Counted from the first letter of the stretch, positions 44,101 through 54,553 are shown. The stretch is DNA of 64,000 bases from Clavaria fumosa (GCA_951802425.1 OX637796.1:4526001-4590000), one strand, 5' to 3'. The notes: generated from the sequence alone by a model not told the origin. Translations and numbers: made by a program.

Positions 44101-45430
44101 TCAACATAGGCCCGGACAAGTCCTCCTGCAATCTCCTCTCTCAGCACATGATTCATGAAGCGCTGAAAGGTTGCAGGTGCATTCTGTAGCCCAAACCACA
44201 TGACAGCTGGTTCAAAGAGTCCGCAAGGTGTTAGGAAAGCACAACGGTGCTGGTGTTCTGGCCAAACCTGCATCAAGGGGAAGCCACCCTTTGCATCTAT
44301 CTTGGAGTAGATAGATGCTCCCTTAAGCACATCCACTGTGTCTCTGATGCGTGGGAGGAGGTATTTGTCTTTGATCAGATGCGCATTTAGCCTCGAGTAG
44401 TCGATAATCGGCTGCAGCTTGTCCTTCTCATGTTTGAAGAAGAACGGGATTGCATATGGAGATTTCGAGGGTTGGATACGTCCAGATGCTAACTGCTCAT
44501 CCACCCATCAGTTCATCTCCACCATCTCTGCCCGTGTTAGTGAGTACAGCTTGGTGGAGAGGTGCCCAGGATCAGTTTTGAACTCGATTTTAATGTCAAA
44601 GTCAGGGCGGGAGCAGGGGAGCTCATCCCACTTTGCTTCACTAAAGACTGTGGGGTAGAGACTGGGCCAATCAGGTGTGGGGCCAGCATTGGGAAAACGG
44701 GTGTCCGGAATACTGGTGGAGGCCAGGGTACTCGTTTTCGGGGGTGCAGGGGCTCGTTTAGGCATTGGGCGGCTGTATGGGGAAGAGGCACAGGCATGGG
44801 GGCAGCGAGTGAGCTTTACTTCAGCTTTCGCCCAGTCGATCTCTGGGTTATGACGTTTTAACCAATCATGCTCAAGGATCGCCATGTGGGACTGGGTCTT
44901 CCCTAGCAGGAAGTGGATCCGTTCCCAGTGATCACTAACTGTCACAAGCAGCTCTATCCCATACTGGATCTTGCCATCCCTGTTCTGTGTCCCATCCACA
45001 TTGTACATGGTGATCGAGTTCAACAGGGGGGATGGCTCTAATCCCACTTTTCTAGCCCACTCCAAGTCCATAAAGCAGTTGGTGCAGCCTGAATCGACAA
45101 GGGCTTTTGTGGTTGCCCCCCTGCCAGTGCTGAGAGCTTCCAGGTGCACCCAGATAGAGAGCTCTCAGGGGGTGCATATCAGGGAGTCTTTCAGCACCTC
45201 CACAAGGCGCTTAATCGGCTCGGCTTTCCTGCTAGCCACCCTTTCCTTTTGCAGTATTTCATTATCAGCGGTTTCTGTTTCTGCTTTTTCCTTCTCCTCA
45301 GCCTCAATTTGGGTATGTCTCCGCTGCAAGATTGTATATTTGGGTATACTCACTGCGGACACAGGGACGGAAGGGGGGCTGGGGTGACTACTCTTGAGAC
45401 GCCAGTTCAGACTCACTGGGCCTTGTCTCC
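41199..45430 (-). pseudogene. pol: Element D pol, interrupted by a MITE
   Basis: From the gag overlap the -1 frame gives the protease (DSGCTNCFMDLEW), RT (PIIDYSRLN; the catalytic motif reads YVDN instead of YVDD), RNase H, integrase (HDLPITGHPGPQK; WDIVGPFP; SDQGTQF) and chromodomain (VKYLVKWLGYPVEENTWEP), ending AGQDAQP with TAA at 41199. TGA stops at about 45167 and 44505 replace Arg of the better copies. After NPSTAFH the frame jumps to EVEVYLRAYVD: 12 codons that include the integrase catalytic Glu (DGQTERVNQ in element H) are missing. The MITE at 41550-42171 splits the hinge. Confidence 0.87.
41550..42171. mobile_element. hAT-type MITE (622 bp) with 8-bp target duplication
   Basis: Flanked by perfect 8-bp direct repeats GCTGGTCC (41542-41549 and 42172-42179); removing the element and one repeat restores the pol reading seen in element H. 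Terminal inverted repeats of about 19 bases match at 16 positions (TAGTGTCTTAAGGTCCAGT against TAGTGTTTTCAAGTCCAGT). The inside has no transposase and is full of short ACTGGTC/GACCAGT and CTGAACTGAACT motifs. Eight-base duplications and TAGTG/CAGTG ends are typical of hAT elements, so this is a non-autonomous hAT copy. Confidence 0.88.
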
Positions 45431-46414
45431 AAAATCCAGCTCCTCAGTAGGAGCCCTCTTCTCTCTCTCCAACAACGCCACATGGTCTAAGAGCAAAGCC
45501 ATCTGATTCTCGTAGTCCTAAGCACTTCATGCCTGGCTTTCCACGGCGCAGACCTGCGGCCTTGGGATCTGTGGGCATGTGTCTGGGAGGAGACAGTCTC
45601 TCACCATGTGGCCAGCTTGGCCACATCGGAAACAGGCGCATCCTACTCCAGGGGCACGTGCACAATTGACCAACATGGCATCACCAGCACCAGCGGGACG
45701 TGGCATGATGGGAGGGGCAGGGGTGCGGGCCTGTGGCTGGGCCAGGAAGGGGCGAGGGGCTGTGGTGAAGCAGGTTGGTTGGGGGAGGGGTCGGCTGGCT
45801 ATGGGCAGAGCTGGGCGGACAGAATTCTGCTGCGCAATGACTCCATCAAGGCGGCGCTGCTGGGCATCAAGTTTTTCTGCTAGTGCCTTCCACTCCACAT
45901 AGGTCTCGGGCATCGGTGAGATGCTATAGATCTTCCCCACCAATCTCCTACTCAGGTTCAACTCTAGCCAGTGAACCAAGATATCCGAATCAGCTGCCTC
46001 GGCCATTCCTGCTTGGCGGAACAGTGTCTCAAACTTTGCAAAGAACTCTGGGGCTGTCGCAGAGGCCTGTTTCAGCCTCGCAATGTCTGCGAGGGCGGTC
46101 ACACAGTCATTCGGGTCATCAAATGCCCGTTTCATCTCCTCCACAAAGTCTACCCAGGATCCAGCCTCATCATTTCCCAGGATCTCTTCTCCCTTCATAT
46201 TTGCCCACTCGGTGGCAAACCCATCCCCAGTGATCTTGCTGAAGGTGTAGAGGACCTTTGCTGGGTCCGTGGCATAGATAACCGGATTCGCCATAAACTG
46301 GAGGCGAAGCGAACAGAGGAATGTGCGGAAATTCTTTTTCTGCCCATTGAAGGGGGCAACAGATAAGTCAAGCCTCATTGGTTGGGCTGCAGGTGGGGCG
46401 ACGTGGTCAGCCAT
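45413..46414 (-). pseudogene. gag: Element D gag
   Basis: ATG at 46414 (MADHVAPPAAQPMRLDLSVAPF). Gag domain, Pro-rich linker and an intact CCHC knuckle (CFRCGQAGHMVRDC) read without a stop to 45527, where TGA interrupts. After this and one more stop the frame resumes to the conserved end DFGDKAQ and TGA at 45413. The first 295 residues are therefore intact, making this one of the better Gag copies. Confidence 0.85.
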
Positions 46415-47079
46415 CACAGACCCTGGTGGTGGTGATGGGGTTTCGGGGATGTCAGTAATGGGGGAATCGGGGGGGGAATCGGGGGGGAGCTGGGCTTGAC
46501 CCGGTCTCAGACGCAGACACTGTAAATAGAATTCCGGGCCTCGGGCACTCAGGATTTCTTCGATCTCTTAGCAGTCCTGTCCTCTCAGGCTGCTCTCTAT
46601 GTATCTAGGTACTTATAGAACTCTTATTCTATAAAACCTGTTGCTAGCGTGGGGCCTGAATGGTGTCCCAGGTGGTCACTCCACAACTCCTAGTGAGTTG
46701 CCCATGTGCCCTTCTGACAATGGTCACAGAGCAAGGGCCCTGTCCACTGGACCAGGAAACTACAGAAAAACTATGTATAGGGCCTTTCCGTGCCCTGTAC
46801 ACTACACGATTCACTGGTACGTAGCTGTAAAGCAAAGTTCCAGGCCTTTGGCACTCGGTATCTCTTGGGGAGGGTCACAGTAGACTTCCTCCGGGTCTGG
46901 TCATGTGTATCTACACACAGTAAAAATTTCACACAGTTCTGTTGCACACCGTGGGCAGGGTAAAGAGAAAGAGGATGAGGGGGATAAGCTGTCACAGAGT
47001 GTGACAGTTTGAGATAGGGGTCCAGGCTAGCCGGGTTAGGACACGGGGCTAGGGCGGACAGGGGTTGATGTTAGTATTG
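46415..47079 (-). other. Element D leader and primer site
   Basis: Non-coding leader of about 665 bases, homologous to those of E and F. On the minus strand the first bases after the LTR are CAATACTAACAT (47079-47068), exactly complementary to ATGTTAGTATTG within the LTR (plus-strand 47132-47143). Near 46440-46500 the plus strand is rich in GGGGGAATC repeats. Confidence 0.7.
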
Positions 47080-47358
47080 TGTCAGACTTAGTCTCACAGT
47101 TCACACAACTTAACGTAAGGTTGATGATGACAATACTAACATAAGGGGAAAAGGGTATAAGACAGAAAAAGTTGTAGTATATATAGCGGACGGTTCGGGC
47201 ATTGCCGGTTTTCCCACGCTCGGACCCAAACGTCACGTGATGCGCCATTATGTAATCTGGCGACCATTCCGATCACGTGACTTTCCCATGATTTTCCCAC
47301 GACTCTTTTGTAATCCCATCCTGACCTTTCTCATGTGCTTATGTAAGCGATCCTGACA
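47080..47358 (-). repeat. 5' LTR of element D (279 bp)
   Basis: Same family as 40884-41187 with a deletion of about 25 bases between the E-box CACGTGATGCGCC and ATTATGTAAT. Contains the TATA box CTATATATACTAC and the self-complementary start segment. Confidence 0.88.
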
Positions 47359-47594
47359 CACCTCCCCCCACCACAATTGATGATGACCACCTGGAGTATG
47401 ATGTAGAAACAATCCTTGATGTCAAAAAGGTGGGGAATGGGGTGAAGTACTTGGTGAAGTGGTTGGGATACCCAGTGGAGGAAAACACTTGGGAGCCCTG
47501 TAGGAACCTCACCAATGTAGCACTGCTGCTCTGGAACTTCTTCCTCGCCCACCCTGACAAGGCCAAGCTAGCTGGTCGAGATGCCCAGCCTTAA
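47359..47594 (+). pseudogene. B1-type pol 3' fragment (hinge and chromodomain)
   Basis: Open frame from the Pro-rich hinge (PPTIDDDHLEYDVETILDVKK) through the chromodomain (VKYLVKWLGYPVEENTWEPC) to AGRDAQP and TAA at 47592. It is closest to element B1. It starts abruptly at the element D LTR, so its 5' part is missing. Confidence 0.8.
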
Positions 47595-47605
47595 GAGGGG
47601 GGTGA

Positions 47606-47894
47606 TGTTAGGATTGCTTACCTAAGCCATCCCAACAAACAGGAGTTGTGGAGAAACTAGAGAAGATTGTTGGAAGGTCACATGACCTGTGGTGGAGGAT
47701 TATGTAATTGAGAGATCACATGACTTGGGCTTGGGTGTGTCACGTGATCCGAGAGGTCCAAGTGTGGGAACACCAGCAAATGCCAAAGCTCTTGCTATAT
47801 ATACTATGTTGTTCCCATTTTTGTACTCTTTTCTCCTTATCTTAGTATTGTCATCATGACCTTACACTTAAGTTGTGTGAGACCCAGTCTGATA
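47606..47894 (+). repeat. LTR, B1/F type (289 bp)
   Basis: TGTTAGGATTGC...CAGTCTGATA, preceded by the purine tract AAGAGGGGGGTGA. Same length as the LTR at 56105-56393. Both tips carry C-to-T changes relative to TGTCAG/CTGACA. Confidence 0.85.
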
Positions 47895-48214
47895 TCTCTG
47901 CCCTTTCCTTTGGAAGGCCCAGCCTTCCCAACTGATGGTGCCTTGCCAGTGACTTGGCACCTTATGGCCCCATCTTTGTGGTGGTTGCCATGTGTCGATG
48001 GCATTTTGGACCTAACACCATCATCAGGGGCCAGTGACACCATGTCAGCCCTTAGTGGTAGTTCACCACTGGGCTTGACAGAGGGTCCTATCCCCTCTGG
48101 CTGCATGATGCCTGTGTCATGCAGGGGTCCTACCAAGGGAGGGGTCTCCACTCCCTTTTGGTTGTGCTTTTTTGGTGTGGCTGTATGGACATGACCCATT
48201 ATAACCACACTCAT
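47895..48214 (-). pseudogene. Fragment downstream of an A-type LTR (possible gag start)
   Basis: A minus-strand frame starts at ATG 48214, 23 bases after the A-type LTR on that strand, and runs hydrophilic (THGNHHKDG, KAGPSKGKGRD) until the B1/F-type LTR cuts it off. Its place just after an LTR suits the N-terminus of element A's gag, but the first part of A lies outside the window so this cannot be compared. No domain is recognised. Confidence 0.35.
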
Positions 48215-48236
48215 TGTGTTGAAGGTTCAAAAAAGT

Positions 48237-48461
48237 TGTAATATGACTTATCCCTCAAAAGAACCAGACTCAATAGTATATTGAGTGTTTAGTTCTATGT
48301 AAAGGGATCTGTCCTCTCTGTACAGTCACAATGCAGTATATATAGGTGAGTGGCCCTTAAGAGGGCCACTGACATAATCATAGCCAAGTGGCTATGCTAG
48401 TAAACTAAATAAGGTATATAACTTATGTAATCAAAGGACATAGAAGGCCTGTGGCCTTACA
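48237..48461 (-). repeat. A-type LTR, second copy (225 bp)
   Basis: On the minus strand TGTAAGGCC...TATTACA, colinear with 5136-5360 and identical in length. Flanks (AAAGT left, CCAGA right) do not repeat, so this is not a clean solo LTR. It is probably the 5' LTR of a truncated copy together with the frame at 47895-48214. Confidence 0.85.
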
Positions 48462-48465
48462 CCAG

Positions 48466-48597
48466 ACTTTGATATTCTCACTCTGCACTGCTCTGCTACA
48501 AGTTTGACCTAAGGTCCCAATAAGGAAATCATCTCATGACCATCTCACAACCTTTTCTCAGCCTTCTGTCCTCTACTTTTGGATCAACCACAACAAG
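48466..48597 (+). repeat. Fragment of a G-type LTR 3' half
   Basis: TTTGATATTCTCACTCTGCAC ... TTTTGGATCAACCACAACA is similar in order and sequence to 60881-61014, the end of the element G 5' LTR. No primer site follows here. 48598-48808, between this and the pogo element, shows nothing I can name. Confidence 0.55.
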
Positions 48598-48953
48598 TAT
48601 TCATATGAATAGACTTAAGTATCTAATATCTCATTATTGGTTGGATATTAAGGCAAGGTGTAAGAGGATGAAATAGTCGAAATGACTATGGAAATCCTTT
48701 GGTTAATTGCCCTTGTTTGATATATTGATGCTTGAGTCACTATAGAATATTTCTATTTGCTGCCCACATTAGCAATGCCTTGTAGACAACATTAAGGTTA
48801 TCTTAGTACAGTCAACGCCCTCTTAACCCATACCATTTGGTCACAGCCCCGAGCTATGGGTTATGGAGGAGTATGGCTTATGAGGGCGTGGTCAAAAAAA
48901 TCATTTATTTTTTAAATAAAAAATTGGTGGAGCCTTTAACAGATGCATAGAAG

Positions 48954-50687
48954 CTATATACGAGAAAAGTAGTCAGTTACGAGGGTAGGAACCATAGTAC
49001 GAGAGTCTTCCAACTGTATTTGACGGCAGAACGAGGCCAAAATAGCCTCTAGTTTACGCACAACAGGATTATGTGCAAAACCAATATACCTGTTGATAGT
49101 CGCGAGTGCTTGAAACACCTCACAACATCTAGGGCACGAGTGAACCGATGCATCGTCATCAACATCATCATCTCCACCATTGATTGCCGCATCTTCCTGT
49201 GCATCCCGGGCATCCAGCACAGCCATGCAGATCGCATCATCTGTTGTTTCATCCATAATCTGTGCCTCATCCACCGGGTTGAGTATCTCTTCAAGGTCCA
49301 TTCGGTTGCGAGCCTGAAGTGATCCTGTCGACACGAGCTCATCAAGAGCAGCCTCAACTTGCCTCTCAGCCTCTGCAATGGGATCTTCCAGTGGTTTGTT
49401 GGCATGAACAAGTGACGAGATTGGAAGAGAGGGATTCGGTACAGCAGGAGGGTGCATTTCAGGAAGGATGGCTGCTTTGGACCAGCAGTGTCTAATTGTG
49501 GTTGTGTCCACTTCATGCGAAGCAGCATCGGCAAGCCGCATAGCTTGAAGCTGATTGATGTCGTAGATTTCCGAAGGAGTCACACCGCTATCGTAGTGGT
49601 CAATTGCACGGAGGATGTATTTTGCGCGATAGTGAGCCTTGAAGCATCGGATAATACCCTGATCCATTGGCTGGACATGTGCAGTAAGATTCGGCTCAAA
49701 ATTCTCAATGCGAATGTTTCGAAGGCCGTCTGGGATGATGTGGCCAGAGAAATTATCTTGGAGGAGGAGGATCTTGCGATTCTTCAGTCCCAATTCCCGA
49801 TCCCACTGTTCAAGCCACTCTTGATAGAGGCTTGCCGTCATCCAAGCCTTCGCGTTATTCTGATAATAAAATCCAAGTTGTGTTCCTGTCTTGTTTCGGA
49901 ATGCTCGAGGCTTTTTTGCCTTCCCAATAACAAATGCCGGCAGCTTTTCAGACCCATCTGCATTTGCCGCAAAGGCATAGGTCAACCTGACCTTTTTGCC
50001 CTTAACTCCGGGGCATCGTTTGTCAGCAAGACTGCGATTGGGAGGCATCCTATCACTGAAATAAGGATGCTTTGAATTTGGAAGAAAAAATAGTGCGTGC
50101 CCATAAAATAGCCCCGTTTCATCCATGTTAAAGAGGTCCTTCAGCCCGTACCCATACTTTTCAATCAACTCCTGAAGACGCTTTCTCTCGCTCGCAATTG
50201 TCTCTGGGTTTGCTGATCCTGCTTCGCCGTGATGCTTGAACTGTTTCAAGCCATTCCTAGCTTTGAAACAAGCCAACCAACCATCGCTTAATGTAAGGTG
50301 CTCGTCCTTTGGGATGCCGGCAAGCTCTGCAAATCTTGACCACTTCTGACGAAGTACCTCACCCATAATGAGAATTTTGTCAGCCATCGCCTTTGATACC
50401 CACAGGTCCATCATTTCTGTGACATCCGGATGCTGTGTTTGACGGGCTCGTTTCGTTTTGCGGCCTCCACCACTGGAGCTGGCCCACTCTTCCCACCACC
50501 TCACCTCATCCTTTATCCATGACGACACCAGAGGCTGTTTAATTTTGAGGTTTGGATAGATCGGATCAAAATGGGCTGCAGTTCTCAACTGATTCTTCCC
50601 ATTCGCATGGTGCCAGTCAAGAATTTCAATGCGTTGTTCAAGAGTCGCATTTTCCTTCTTCGCAAAAACTGGGGTTGTCTTTGACAT
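48954..50687 (-). CDS. pogo/Fot1 transposase (CENP-B-type HTH, DDE_1)
   Basis: 577 residues, no stops. An N-terminal helix-turn-helix (TLEQRIEILDWHHANGKNQL ... VSSWIKDEVRWWEEW, residues 15-70) is followed by a CENP-B/Tc5-type DNA-binding domain (KWSRFAELAGIP; LSDGWLACFKARNGLKQ). The DDE_1 catalytic domain shows the first Asp in FNMDETGLFY, the second in LLLQDNFSGH and the third acidic position in QPMDQGIIRCFKAHYR, the pogo-type spacing. A long acidic tail (GGDDDVDDDASVHSCPRCCE) is unusual in length and may bind a partner. The element cuts and pastes at TA. I used the first ATG; it puts the N-terminal HTH in place. Confidence 0.93.
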   Translation of the reverse strand: MSKTTPVFAKKENATLEQRIEILDWHHANGKNQLRTAAHFDPIYPNLKIKQPLVSSWIKDEVRWWEEWASSSGGGRKTKRARQTQHPDVTEMMDLWVSKAMADKILIMGEVLRQKWSRFAELAGIPKDEHLTLSDGWLACFKARNGLKQFKHHGEAGSANPETIASERKRLQELIEKYGYGLKDLFNMDETGLFYGHALFFLPNSKHPYFSDRMPPNRSLADKRCPGVKGKKVRLTYAFAANADGSEKLPAFVIGKAKKPRAFRNKTGTQLGFYYQNNAKAWMTASLYQEWLEQWDRELGLKNRKILLLQDNFSGHIIPDGLRNIRIENFEPNLTAHVQPMDQGIIRCFKAHYRAKYILRAIDHYDSGVTPSEIYDINQLQAMRLADAASHEVDTTTIRHCWSKAAILPEMHPPAVPNPSLPISSLVHANKPLEDPIAEAERQVEAALDELVSTGSLQARNRMDLEEILNPVDEAQIMDETTDDAICMAVLDARDAQEDAAINGGDDDVDDDASVHSCPRCCEVFQALATINRYIGFAHNPVVRKLEAILASFCRQIQLEDSRTMVPTLVTDYFSRI

Positions 50688-50738
50688 GGCCTCTCTTGCA
50701 GGCTCTTTTGGTTTGTTCTCTGGTCCTAAATGCCATTG

Positions 50739-51185
50739 TCACCATGTTGAAATGATGGGATCACACAGATGCATACGTTTCCATTTTTTCCCCACTGCTT
50801 TCATCAAGTCGCCGGCTGCCTGTCGAAGTCTTCTTACCACACTCTTCTGTACATCATCTAGCCTCTCCAAACCCCTGTCATAGTCTGAAGCATTCTCCAG
50901 GACCTCCACAACCTGCTGCTCGTCCACCAAGTTTGCTTCACCATCAAGCCACCTCTCTTCTTGAGAAGAGATTGACTGCTTCTCAGCCAGTCAAGCTTCG
51001 AGTTTTTGTTTCTTGGTTTTATATTGATTTTGTAGAGTTTTTAGGCCTCTCCTCAGGACTGCGAGAGGCTTCGATGCCATAGATTGGCCGAATTCGAGCA
51101 ATAAAAAATATCTATTTGTGGCAATTTTTGTTTTGCGTGACTCAATACCGGTCAGCAAGCTTTTTGCTGGTGACAAATTAGGCAA
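50739..51185 (-). pseudogene. Second ORF of the pogo element (unknown)
   Basis: Reading the minus strand from 51185, one frame runs about 148 codons with a single TGA at 50993-50991. It is highly charged and helical (LRRGLKTLQNQYKTKKQKLEA, then SISSQEERWLDGEANLVDEQ, VVRRLRQAAGDLMKAVGKKW). It precedes the transposase with a gap of about 51 bases. Whether the first codons are used, and whether the TGA is a mutation or a splice/termination signal, cannot be told. No family recognised. Confidence 0.4.
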
Positions 51186-51549
51186 ATTCCCATGTGTTCA
51201 CCCAAATTCATGGGTTTTCAACCTCGGAAAAGGTATGGGTTATGGGGTATGGGGGAGGTATGGGTTATTGCTCCAAAATCACTGCAAACCAGCTTGGTAA
51301 CATGAAAATCTTATGGGGTTTCAGGGAGTATGGGTTAAGAGGGCTATGGGTTAAGAGGGCGTTGACTGTAGTACAGGGGTTGTTGTAAGTCCTAATTCAG
51401 GCTGTCCATCCACTGATTGGCTTCCAGCAGCTAAGCCGAGCCCTACCCGAGCCCTGTCATATCAGGTCTTACTGACCGTCACAAATCCGAGTTTCTTGCA
51501 CCAGGCGCTGGCGCTCTCTTTTAGTGGCAGAAGGCATTGTGTCCTAGCG

Positions 51550-53003
51550 ATGCCAGTGGCAGGGAAAAAACTGAGTGGCTACGATTTTTACCGAGAAGTC
51601 CTAGGTAGCCCAAAATTTATCCTGGCGCCGATGGTCGATCAGAGTGAACTCGTGAGTACGCCGAGTCTAAATCTTTATTTCATAAATAAATAAGAAAAAC
51701 ACAGGCTTGGCGGTTACTATCAAGGAAATACGGAGCGCAAGTGAGTGTAGACCGCGCGTTTGCTCACGGACGCCTTGATCAATTGCGCAGCTCGCGTACA
51801 CCCCAATGATCAATGCGAAGGCATGCCAAATCTACCGTCTCAACTTCACGCTCATATCCTAGTGTAACAGATTTTCTCCACTGCCGGCAGCGTAGTGCGC
51901 CGAGATCGTATGTTCGACATTTCGCATGGCGAGGAAGGCGGTCCATTGGACCGTCCGCTCATCGTCCAATTCTGTGCAAATGATCCCAGTCAACTCCTCG
52001 ACGCCGCAAGAATTGTTGAACCATATTGTGATGCCATCGATATCAACTTGGGTTGTCCACAAGACATTGCGAAGAGAGGTCATTATGGTGCATTCCTACA
52101 GGACGATTGGGATTTGATTTTCAAACTCGGTACGTAAATGTTCGCGTCGTCTCTGATGTTTGAAATTTGTCTCGATAAATTTGTTTCCTCTAGTCAACGT
52201 GCTACACACAAACCTCTCCATACCCGTTACCGCCAAATTTCGTGTTTTCCCCACTACCGAGAAGACAGTCGAATATGCAAGGATGCTAGAGAGTGCTGGT
52301 GCTCAGATCCTCACTTGTCACGGACGCACGAGGGATCAACGAGGTCACAACAGTGTATGCGTGTGCTCTCCCGGATTCGAAGACTTCCTAACATGTGTCC
52401 AGGGCCTTGCTGACTGGGAGAAAATCCGCGCCGTCAAAAGTGCTGTTAGAGTGCCTGTGTTGGCGAACGGCAACATTCTCTATTACTCCGACATTGCAAA
52501 ATGCATTGCTGCGACTGGGGCAGATGCGGTTATGTCTGCGGAAGGCCAATTGTACAACCCAGCCATCTTCGCTACGTCGTTTGATTCCCTCTATCCAGAT
52601 GGCGGCTCGCATCCATACCACACGGAGCTGGCGCTTGAGTACTTGGCAATAGTCAAGGGTCTGAAGACAACCACCACACTAAGCGCTGTCAAGGGTCATT
52701 TGTTCAAATTAATGCGACCAGGTTTAGCTATGGAGAGGGGCTTACGAGAGAAACTGGGCAAGATTGTGGCGAAGGATGGCTGGTTGGACCTGTTCCATGA
52801 TATAGTCATGGAGGTGCACAGGCAGATGAAGGTGCTCTCTGGTTGCTTTTCTAGAATAACAAATAACAGGGTCAACACAGCACGATGCCCGAATGGGCGA
52901 AGATCCCGCTACAGATCTGTCATACAAGAGCCATCTTTTACCAGGAATCAAGCCATTGCCACACTGGCTTGCCCAGCCGTACATCCGTAGTCCACATGTG
53001 TGA
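51550..53003 (+). CDS. DUS1: tRNA-dihydrouridine synthase, Dus1 type
   Basis: FMN enzyme that reduces uridine to dihydrouridine in the D-loop (positions 16/17) of cytosolic tRNAs. Exons: 51550-51651, 51705-51740, 51791-51820, 51871-52129, 52194-52354 and 52403 onward. Visible: FMN-site [30 protein letters not shown], catalytic-Cys loop [67 protein letters not shown] and [14 protein letters not shown]. The C-terminus [17 protein letters not shown] and TGA at 53001 are clear. The last intron (about 52830-52875) is very short in my best reading, so that join is uncertain. Intron 3 starts GCATGC, a GC-AG intron. The start is 181 bases from the pogo element. Confidence 0.9.
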
Positions 53004-53180
53004 CTGTTAATTCATAAATTCATTTCGCGGTTGTACAGCATTCTTTAACTTGGTACAACGCCACGGGTCGCTCGCAAGCGTCAAGGAGAAAATAGGAACA
53101 GGCAGGGGCATGAGTACGGGCAAGGCGTGAACCAAGTGATGAAGAATGGAACTTGTTACAAATCATTTGATTACGAGTCC

Positions 53181-54553
53181 TCACAAACCTCCCCCACCTA
53201 GAATATATTCTATAGCAGAATTGACATTGCCGCCAGTCGCGAGAAGAGCCCTGATATTCTGCGACGCGTTAGTAAAGCCCATGTCTTGCAGTTGCTATAG
53301 AACGCAGTGTGAGCTTGTGCTAGGATGTGATACGAATGATATTGTTTACCTGCAGCTGCACTTGAAACCTCTCCTCTGCCGGCCGAGGATCTACAGGTCC
53401 TCCGCTGAGAGGGGCGGAACCAAAGCCGCTCGCGAAGAGATACTGCATGAGGGCAGGGTTAAATGAAGGTAATGCAGGGGGAGATCGGCCATCCACTGCA
53501 CTTCCTTGTGGCCCTGATAAATTAGGATTGTCAGGTGTGGGCGGCGTCTGGTCAACAGCAGGATTGGGGAAGCCAGTCGCTGGTTGGGAGACAGATGGAA
53601 GTCCAGGTGCCGGGAAGCTAGAAGGGCCACCGCCTAAAGTGGCGCCCGGCTCACGAAGCATCGAGGACATTTGCAGCATCATACGCAATGACTCGGGATT
53701 AGACCTGTTGAAAGCTTCAGTAGGATGGGGAAGTCTATGAGGAATATTCGCACATCAATTGTCTGAAGTTGGCGCTTTGGAGTACTTCCCTGACTTGCGG
53801 ACTCATGCCAGCAAGTTGAGGGTTGGATGCAATAATCTGATCCAGAACGGCAGGATTGGACATGACACTGGATATCTGCTGAAGAAATTGGGGCGAGCTC
53901 ATCATAGTTGCCAACTTGAACGAGACCGAGTTAGATTATTCTCGACTAGAGTAATGTCTCAGTCGCGCACCATGTTGGGATCATTCTGGTTCAGGCCTGT
54001 CTCTGCAAATGGATTGAATCCAGCCATGAGCCCGTATCCCTGATGGCTGTTGAGTTGGGTGAGTGGATCATGTGGGTTCTGGCCTGCTTGCATAGACGGC
54101 AGCGGATGCGAAGCAGAAGACTGCTGTGAGGATGACGGAACGGTGCGTGATGCTCCTTTGACCATGTGAATAGTGTGCGAAGACTGAATCTTATAGACTG
54201 AAAGTGGATCTTCGTCCTAGTATATGCTTCTGTAAGGAAGTGATCAGCCGAGGAGGCAAAATACACCTCACCTTGAGGACTCGGCCTGACCATTGCGTAA
54301 GTCGAGAGCACCTGGATGAGGTAAAAGAAAACATACCTGAGTATATCAACCTTTGACGATCTGCCTCAACATCAGACTTGGCGGCAATTGCGTGTTTTAG
54401 ATCTAGCACAAGTTTGTCAGGACTTATTGCGATCTGTAACTTCAATTCGTTTGGGCCTGTGAAATGGATTCAAGGCATTGTAAAACGCATTCAAAAGCCA
54501 CGGCGCGCACCTTTGACATTGATCTGAATTTCACCTGTTGGATCGTCTGCCAT
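53181..54553 (-). CDS. DSK2: Ubiquilin/Dsk2-type ubiquitin receptor
   Basis: Shuttle protein that carries ubiquitinated clients to the proteasome. The ATG at 54553 starts a ubiquitin-like domain (MADDPTGEIQINVKG, intron, PNELKLQIAISPDKLVLDLK ... DRQRLIYSG; then DEDPLSVYKIQSSHTIHMVKG after further introns). The middle has STI1-type Met/Asn-rich repeats (MVRD ... MSNPAVLDQIIASNPQLAGM; SNPESLRMMLQMSSMLR) and a Pro/Ser-rich linker. The C-terminal UBA domain reads LQDMGFTNASQNIRALLATG and NVNSAIEYILGGG, ending TGA at 53181. Domain order UBL-STI1-UBA is diagnostic. About eight exons with short introns; it appears intact. It is convergent with DUS1 and only 177 bases separate their stop codons. Confidence 0.9.

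Larger units (their letters stand above)
40884..47358 (-). mobile_element. Ty3/gypsy element D with both LTRs
   Basis: Minus-strand element bounded by LTRs 47080-47358 (5', 279 bp) and 40884-41187 (3', 304 bp). The internal order is primer site, long leader, gag, protease, RT, RNase H, integrase and chromodomain. A hAT-type MITE interrupts the region between integrase and chromodomain. Flanks (ACAAC left, CACCT right) do not match, so one side has probably been rearranged. Inactive because of several stops, a 36-base deletion in the integrase and the MITE. Confidence 0.88.
48809..51368 (-). mobile_element. pogo/Fot1-type DNA transposon, 2560 bp
   Basis: Ends are perfect inverted repeats of 24 bases beginning CAGTCAACGCCCTCTTAACC, flanked by TA on both sides (48807-48808 and 51369-51370), the signature of Tc1/mariner-pogo insertion at TA. 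It encodes an uninterrupted transposase on the minus strand and a second smaller frame between the transposase and its 5' end. Sub-terminal repeats of TATGGGTTA-type words occur on both sides. Structurally complete, it may be recently active. Its right end is 181 bases from the DUS1 start codon. Confidence 0.92.

Noticed and set aside
40884..47358. Target-site duplication for element D
   Set aside because: ACAAC and CACCT do not match; a CACCT 8 bases further left is probably chance.
48237..48461. Clean solo LTR of family A
   Set aside because: The flanking 5-bp sequences differ and a possible internal region follows on one side.
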